From Mycolicibacterium litorale (GTDB lineage Bacteria > Actinomycetota > Actinomycetes > Mycobacteriales > Mycobacteriaceae), in the NCBI RefSeq assembly GCF_014218295.1, contig NZ_AP023287.1, forward strand, positions 3,720,001 to 3,784,000: 64,000 bases of DNA, read 5' to 3'. The notes under the pieces were generated by a model that ran no database searches, was not told the origin of the DNA, and worked only from the letters and a program-made list of their open reading frames with translations. Within the stretch, counting starts at the first letter, position 1; each line of letters opens with the position of its first letter. The position numbers and the translations under genes are program-made. This document shows positions 60,379 through 64,000 of this stretch, in pieces.

Positions 60379-61406
60379 GCGGCATCGACATCGACACCGC
60401 CCGCCTCGCCGCGTGGATGGACCGGGCCGCCCTGCCGGGCAAGGGCGAACCACTGGACACCCAGTTCCTGTCCGGCGGTACCCAGAACGTCATCTACGAG
60501 GTCCGCCGCGGTGAGCACCGGTGCGTGCTGCGCATGCCGCCACCCGGTGCACCACCGGACCGGGACAGCGGCATTCTGCGCGAGTGGCGGATCATCGAGG
60601 CTCTCGACGGCACCGACGTCCCGCACACCGCAGCGGTGGGTGTGTGCGTCGATCCGGACGTCCTCGGACGCCCGTTCTATCTGATGGGGTACGTCGACGG
60701 ATGGTCCCCGATGGACACCCACGGCAGATGGCCGGAGCCCTTCGACAGTGACCCGTCCAGCCGCCCGGGCCTGAGTTACCAACTCGCGGAGGGTATCGCG
60801 TTGCTGTCGAAGGTGGACTGGCGGGCGCGAGGACTGGCGGATCTGGGCCGCCCGGACGGTTTCCACGAACGGCAGGTGGACCGGTGGATCGAATTCCTCG
60901 AGCGGATCAAACAGCGTGAGCTGCCCGGCCTCGACACGGCGACGGCGTGGCTGCGCGCGCACAAACCGCTGGACTTCGTTCCCGGCCTGATGCACGGCGA
61001 CTACCAGTTCGCCAATGTCATGTACCACCACGGTGCACCGGCACGGCTGGCCGCGATCGTCGACTGGGAGATGGGCACCGTCGGTGACCCGAAACTGGAC
61101 CTGGCATGGATGGTGCAGTCCTGGCCGGGGGACACCGACAACCCGGGGCAGTCCGAGATGGGCTACGTCGACATGCGCGGTATGCCGTCGCGCGACGACG
61201 TGGTGGCGCACTGGGCCGAAGTGTCCGGACGGCAGGTCGACGATCTGGATTACTACCTCGTCCTGGCCAAGTGGAAGCTCGCGATCGTGCTGGAGCAGGG
61301 TTTTCAGCGCGCCGGTGACGACGAGAAGCTGCTGGCGTTCGGGCCGGTGGTGACCGCACTGATGGCGTCTGCCGCCGAACTCGCCGAGTCCAGCGACTAC
61401 CGGTGA
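60375..61406 (+). CDS. Phosphotransferase (APH-like kinase), ACAD10 N-domain type
   Basis: A 343-residue aminoglycoside-phosphotransferase-fold protein: GGTQNVIYEV glycine loop, catalytic HGDYQFANVM (H-G-D-x-x-x-x-N), and metal-binding IVDWEMGTVGDPKLDLA. With the coupled acyl-CoA dehydrogenase it suggests phosphorylation of a hydroxyacyl-CoA (for example the gamma-hydroxyl) followed by elimination, as in 4-hydroxy-acid catabolism. GTG start overlaps the dehydrogenase stop; its own stop overlaps the next gene. Confidence 0.9.
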   Translation: MSGIDIDTARLAAWMDRAALPGKGEPLDTQFLSGGTQNVIYEVRRGEHRCVLRMPPPGAPPDRDSGILREWRIIEALDGTDVPHTAAVGVCVDPDVLGRPFYLMGYVDGWSPMDTHGRWPEPFDSDPSSRPGLSYQLAEGIALLSKVDWRARGLADLGRPDGFHERQVDRWIEFLERIKQRELPGLDTATAWLRAHKPLDFVPGLMHGDYQFANVMYHHGAPARLAAIVDWEMGTVGDPKLDLAWMVQSWPGDTDNPGQSEMGYVDMRGMPSRDDVVAHWAEVSGRQVDDLDYYLVLAKWKLAIVLEQGFQRAGDDEKLLAFGPVVTALMASAAELAESSDYR

Positions 61407-62371
61407 GGGCAGCGGTCTGCGCCGCCTACGGTCCTCCGGAGGTGGTGCGGGTCGAGGAACTCCCCTCGCCTGCACCGGGACCCGGTGAGGTCGTCGTGCG
61501 GGTCGGCGCGGCGGCGGTGAACTTCCCCGACGTGCTGCTGGTCGCCGGCCGCTACCAGGTCAGTGTCCCGACGCCGTTCGTCCCGGGCAGCGAGTTCGCC
61601 GGCACGGTGATCGGCACCGGCTTCGCGACAACGGGTTTCGGCATCGGTGACCGGGTGGTGGGCACCGGGATGTTCGGCGCGTTCGCCGAGGAGGTGGCGG
61701 TCGCGGCCGCCGTCCTCAGCCCGGTGCCCGACGGCATCGACGACCGCGTCGCCGCCGCGTCCGGGGTGGCGCATCGCACGGCTTGGCACACCCTGCGCTC
61801 GGTGGCGCGGGTGGAGCGCGACGACGAGGTGGTGGTCCTCGGCGCGGGCGGTGGGGTGGGTCTGGCGGCGGTGCAGCTCGCCGCGCATCTCGGCGCCCGG
61901 GTCACCGCGGTGGCCTCGTCGACCGAGAAACTCGATGCCGCAGTACGTCACGGCGCGCACCGAGTGGTCAACCACCGGACGCGGCCGCTGCGCGACGCGC
62001 TGCGCGAGGCGATCCCCGAAGGGGCGGCGGCGGTCATCGATCCGGTCGGCGGTGAGCTCGCCGAACCGGCGCTGCGCTCACTGCGCCGGGGCGGGCGCTT
62101 CGTCACCGTCGGCTTCGCCTCGGGGACCATCCCCCGGATCCCCCTGAACCTGGTGCTGATCAAGGGTGTGACCGTCCAGGGTTTCCAGTTCGGTGACATC
62201 CCCGCCGGAGAATTCGAGCGCAATGAGCGGGAGTTGCGGGAGCTGCTGTCGGGCAATGCCGTTCGCCCGCACATCGGGGCTGTCTACGCACTCGACGATG
62301 TCGCCGCCGCGCTGAGGCAGGTGGCCGACGGGCGCGCCGTCGGCAAGGTGGTGGTCGACGTCGCGCGCTGA
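61403..62371 (+). CDS. Zinc-independent MDR family quinone oxidoreductase/enoyl reductase
   Basis: A 322-residue medium-chain reductase of the NADPH:quinone oxidoreductase type: AAAVNFPDVLLVAGRYQV, PFVPGSEFAG, LGAGGGVGLAAVQLA (NADPH) and GKVVVDV at the end. It lacks the zinc-binding cysteines of alcohol dehydrogenases. It may reduce an enone or enoyl-CoA formed by the two preceding enzymes. GTG start overlaps the kinase stop (GTGA), completing a three-gene coupled unit. Confidence 0.9.
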   Translation: MRAAVCAAYGPPEVVRVEELPSPAPGPGEVVVRVGAAAVNFPDVLLVAGRYQVSVPTPFVPGSEFAGTVIGTGFATTGFGIGDRVVGTGMFGAFAEEVAVAAAVLSPVPDGIDDRVAAASGVAHRTAWHTLRSVARVERDDEVVVLGAGGGVGLAAVQLAAHLGARVTAVASSTEKLDAAVRHGAHRVVNHRTRPLRDALREAIPEGAAAVIDPVGGELAEPALRSLRRGGRFVTVGFASGTIPRIPLNLVLIKGVTVQGFQFGDIPAGEFERNERELRELLSGNAVRPHIGAVYALDDVAAALRQVADGRAVGKVVVDVAR

Positions 62372-62417
62372 GGTGGCCGATCAGGTGTGGTCGGTGGTCC
62401 GTAGATGTCGAACAGAG

Positions 62418-63911
62418 TCACCTTCCCTGGCGCCGCGGAACCGAAAGATACTTGTACTCGAGGAATTCATCGATTCCCACCTTGCCGCCTTCGCGGCCCA
62501 GACCGGACTGCTTCACCCCTCCGAAAGGAGCGGCTGGATTGGACACCACCCCCGTGTTTACGCCCACCATGCCGACTTCAAGGCGCTCGCCGAGATCGAA
62601 TGCGCGGTCGATGTCCTGGGTGAACACATAACCGACCAGACCCCATTCCGTGTCGTTGGCCCGGGCGATCACCTCGTCTTCGTCATCGAAAGGAATGACT
62701 GGAGCCACCGGCCCGAACACCTCCGTTGTCATCAGCTCGGACTCCGGTGACACGTCGGCGAGCACAGTCGGCGGATAGAAGTAGCCCGGCCCGTCCGGCA
62801 GCTGGCCCCCGGTCAGTGCGGTGGCGCCACGTGTGAGCGCATCGTCGACGAGTCGTTGGACTTTCGCCCGACCGGCTGAGTCGATCAGTGGTCCCACCTG
62901 GGTGCCGTCGTCGAGGCCGTTGCCGACTTTCAACTCCGCCATTCGCCGCGCGAGTCGTTCGGAGAACGCAGCAGCGATGTCACGGTGTACGTACATCCGG
63001 TTGGCTGCGGTACAGGCTTCCCCCATGTTCCGCATCTTCGCTCCCATCGCACCCTCCACGGCGGTATCGATATCGGCGTCCGCGCAGACGATGAACGGTG
63101 CGTTACCGCCCAACTCCATCGAGGACCGCATCACCGTGTCGGCAGCCTGTCGCAGCAGGATCTTTCCCACCGCGGTGGAGCCGGTGAAACTGATCTTGCG
63201 CGCATCGCCGCTGCTCATCCAGCGCTCTACGACGGTCGCCGCGTCTGTCGTGTTCACGACATTGAGCACACCGTCGGGCAGGCCGCATTCTTGGAAGATG
63301 GCGGCCAGCGCCAACGACGTCAACGGAGTCTGTGGGGCCGGCTTGAGCATCATGGTGCAACCTGCAGCGACAGCCGGGGCGATCTTGCGGGTCCCCATGG
63401 CCAACGGGAAGTTCCATGGGGTGATGAGGACACAGGGCCCGACAGGCTCGCGAGTCACGATAATGCGGTTGGCCCCGTCCCCGGTGGTGGTGTGATCACC
63501 GGAGATGCGCACTGCTTCTTCGGAGAACCAACGCAAGAATTCAGCGGCGTAGGCCACTTCGCCCTTGGCCTCGGCGAGCGGCTTGCCCATCTCCGAGGTC
63601 ATGACCTCGGCGAGCCAGTCCTGCCGGGCGATCACCAGGTCGTAGGCCCGGCGCAGGATCTCGCTGCGGTATCGCGGTGCGGTGCGGGCCCACGCTGCCT
63701 GAGCAGCGACCGCGGCCGCCAGCGCCTCGTCGGCATCGGTGGGTCCGGCGTCAGCGACAGCGGCAAGCACCTCGCCGGTGGCCGGGTTCTCCACCTCGAA
63801 GAACTTGCCGCCGCATGCATCGCGCCACCGTCCGCCGATGAACAGCCCGGTCGGAATTCCCGCGACGCCGTCGGTCGGCGTCGTCGAGGTCGGCGTGGTT
63901 GTGGCATTCAT
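62418..63911 (-). CDS. gabD: NAD(P)-dependent succinate-semialdehyde dehydrogenase-like ALDH
   Basis: A 497-residue aldehyde dehydrogenase: TPWNFPLAMGTRKIAPA, FTGSTAVGKILL, MELGGNAPFIV (general base) and nucleophile in GEACTAANR. The ending NPAAPFGGVKQSGLGREGG resembles GabD-type semialdehyde dehydrogenases. It may act on a C4 semialdehyde end product or another semialdehyde; the symbol is by similarity only. The ATG at 63911 overlaps a TGA of an upstream frame (ATGA), suggesting an operon entering from beyond the window. It converges with the quinone reductase gene. Confidence 0.87.
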   Translation of the reverse strand: MNATTTPTSTTPTDGVAGIPTGLFIGGRWRDACGGKFFEVENPATGEVLAAVADAGPTDADEALAAAVAAQAAWARTAPRYRSEILRRAYDLVIARQDWLAEVMTSEMGKPLAEAKGEVAYAAEFLRWFSEEAVRISGDHTTTGDGANRIIVTREPVGPCVLITPWNFPLAMGTRKIAPAVAAGCTMMLKPAPQTPLTSLALAAIFQECGLPDGVLNVVNTTDAATVVERWMSSGDARKISFTGSTAVGKILLRQAADTVMRSSMELGGNAPFIVCADADIDTAVEGAMGAKMRNMGEACTAANRMYVHRDIAAAFSERLARRMAELKVGNGLDDGTQVGPLIDSAGRAKVQRLVDDALTRGATALTGGQLPDGPGYFYPPTVLADVSPESELMTTEVFGPVAPVIPFDDEDEVIARANDTEWGLVGYVFTQDIDRAFDLGERLEVGMVGVNTGVVSNPAAPFGGVKQSGLGREGGKVGIDEFLEYKYLSVPRRQGR

Positions 63912-64000
63912 CGTCGGAACTCCAATCGTGATCTGGGGTCGAGGATCTGCGCGAGGTGCAGCGATGCGCTCGGCGACGGCGTGTCGGTCAGTTGCCTCAC
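63908..64000 (-). CDS. C-terminal fragment of an upstream gene (partial)
   Basis: An open minus-strand frame of 30 residues enters at the window edge and ends in a TGA that overlaps the ATG of the semialdehyde dehydrogenase by 4 nt. The sequence (ASLHLAQILDPRSRLEFRR) gives no family. The coupling-style overlap is the only support. Confidence 0.4.
   Translation of the reverse strand: MRQLTDTPSPSASLHLAQILDPRSRLEFRR

Noticed and set aside
1..64000. Mobile elements, attachment sites, CRISPR arrays, tRNA or rRNA genes, riboswitches
   Set aside because: No transposase, integrase, repeat-spacer pattern, tRNA-like fold or known riboswitch core was seen despite the island-like gene content.

Overview
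The window is GC-rich (roughly two thirds G+C), densely coded actinobacterial DNA, most consistent with a fast-growing Mycobacterium/Mycolicibacterium. The reasons are a complete yrbE-mce import operon, a mycofactocin-type SDR, an Rv0203-like hemophore relative, many P450s with atypical single-cluster ferredoxins, and abundant GTG starts with 4-nt gene overlaps. I see no tRNA, rRNA, CRISPR array, transposase or phage gene.

Layout. 1-1430: three small exported proteins, closed by a 32-bp perfect palindrome (terminator). 1489-16213 (minus): one apparent 12-gene operon of aldehyde dehydrogenase, CaiB-type CoA transferase, HMG-CoA-synthase-like/OB-fold protein and SCP-x thiolase, then yrbEA-yrbEB-mceABCDEF. 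16451-20199 (plus): two SDRs, ferredoxin, P450, hemophore-like protein. 20222-22379 (minus): an unequal pair of acyl-CoA dehydrogenases. 22659-35353 (plus): two amidohydrolases, Rieske ferredoxin, two alpha/beta hydrolases, a NuoF-like flavoprotein with ferredoxin, a Zn-ribbon/OB-fold-thiolase fusion, two 3-hydroxyisobutyrate-dehydrogenase-like enzymes and two tandem P450s with a ferredoxin. 35340-40180 (minus): decayed SDR, SDR, P450, two NTF2-fold proteins and a Rieske oxygenase alpha subunit. 40377-41463 (plus): hypothetical gene and TetR. 41474-51617 (minus): DUF1330, ferredoxin, P450, CMD protein, TauD-type dioxygenase, two copies of a Rieske-oxygenase-alpha/small-protein pair, SDR, KshB-like reductase, MarR and an amidohydrolase-like protein. 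51856-62371: EBP-like sterol isomerase (+), P450 and TetR (-), then AveC-like membrane protein, MoxR ATPase, VWA protein, TetR, acyl-CoA dehydrogenase, kinase-like protein and quinone reductase (+). 62418-64000 (minus): succinate-semialdehyde-type dehydrogenase and the tail of an upstream gene.

Together these look like a large catabolic island for a bulky hydrophobic, polycyclic or terpenoid/steroid-like compound. Mce/YrbE would import it. Six P450s, three Rieske oxygenases, a TauD-type dioxygenase and possibly the EBP-like isomerase would oxidise and rearrange it. Acyl-CoA dehydrogenases, the CoA transferase and the thiolase/DUF35 proteins would shorten side chains or ring-derived acids. The substrate cannot be read from sequence. 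Three inverted-repeat motifs recur at separate promoters and suggest local TetR/MarR control: AGAAy-N3-rTTCT, ATACA-N4-TGTAT and ATCAAsTAsTTG. The least explained parts are the AveC/MoxR/VWA operon, the roughly 110-residue partner of the Rieske oxygenases, and the NuoF-like reductase.
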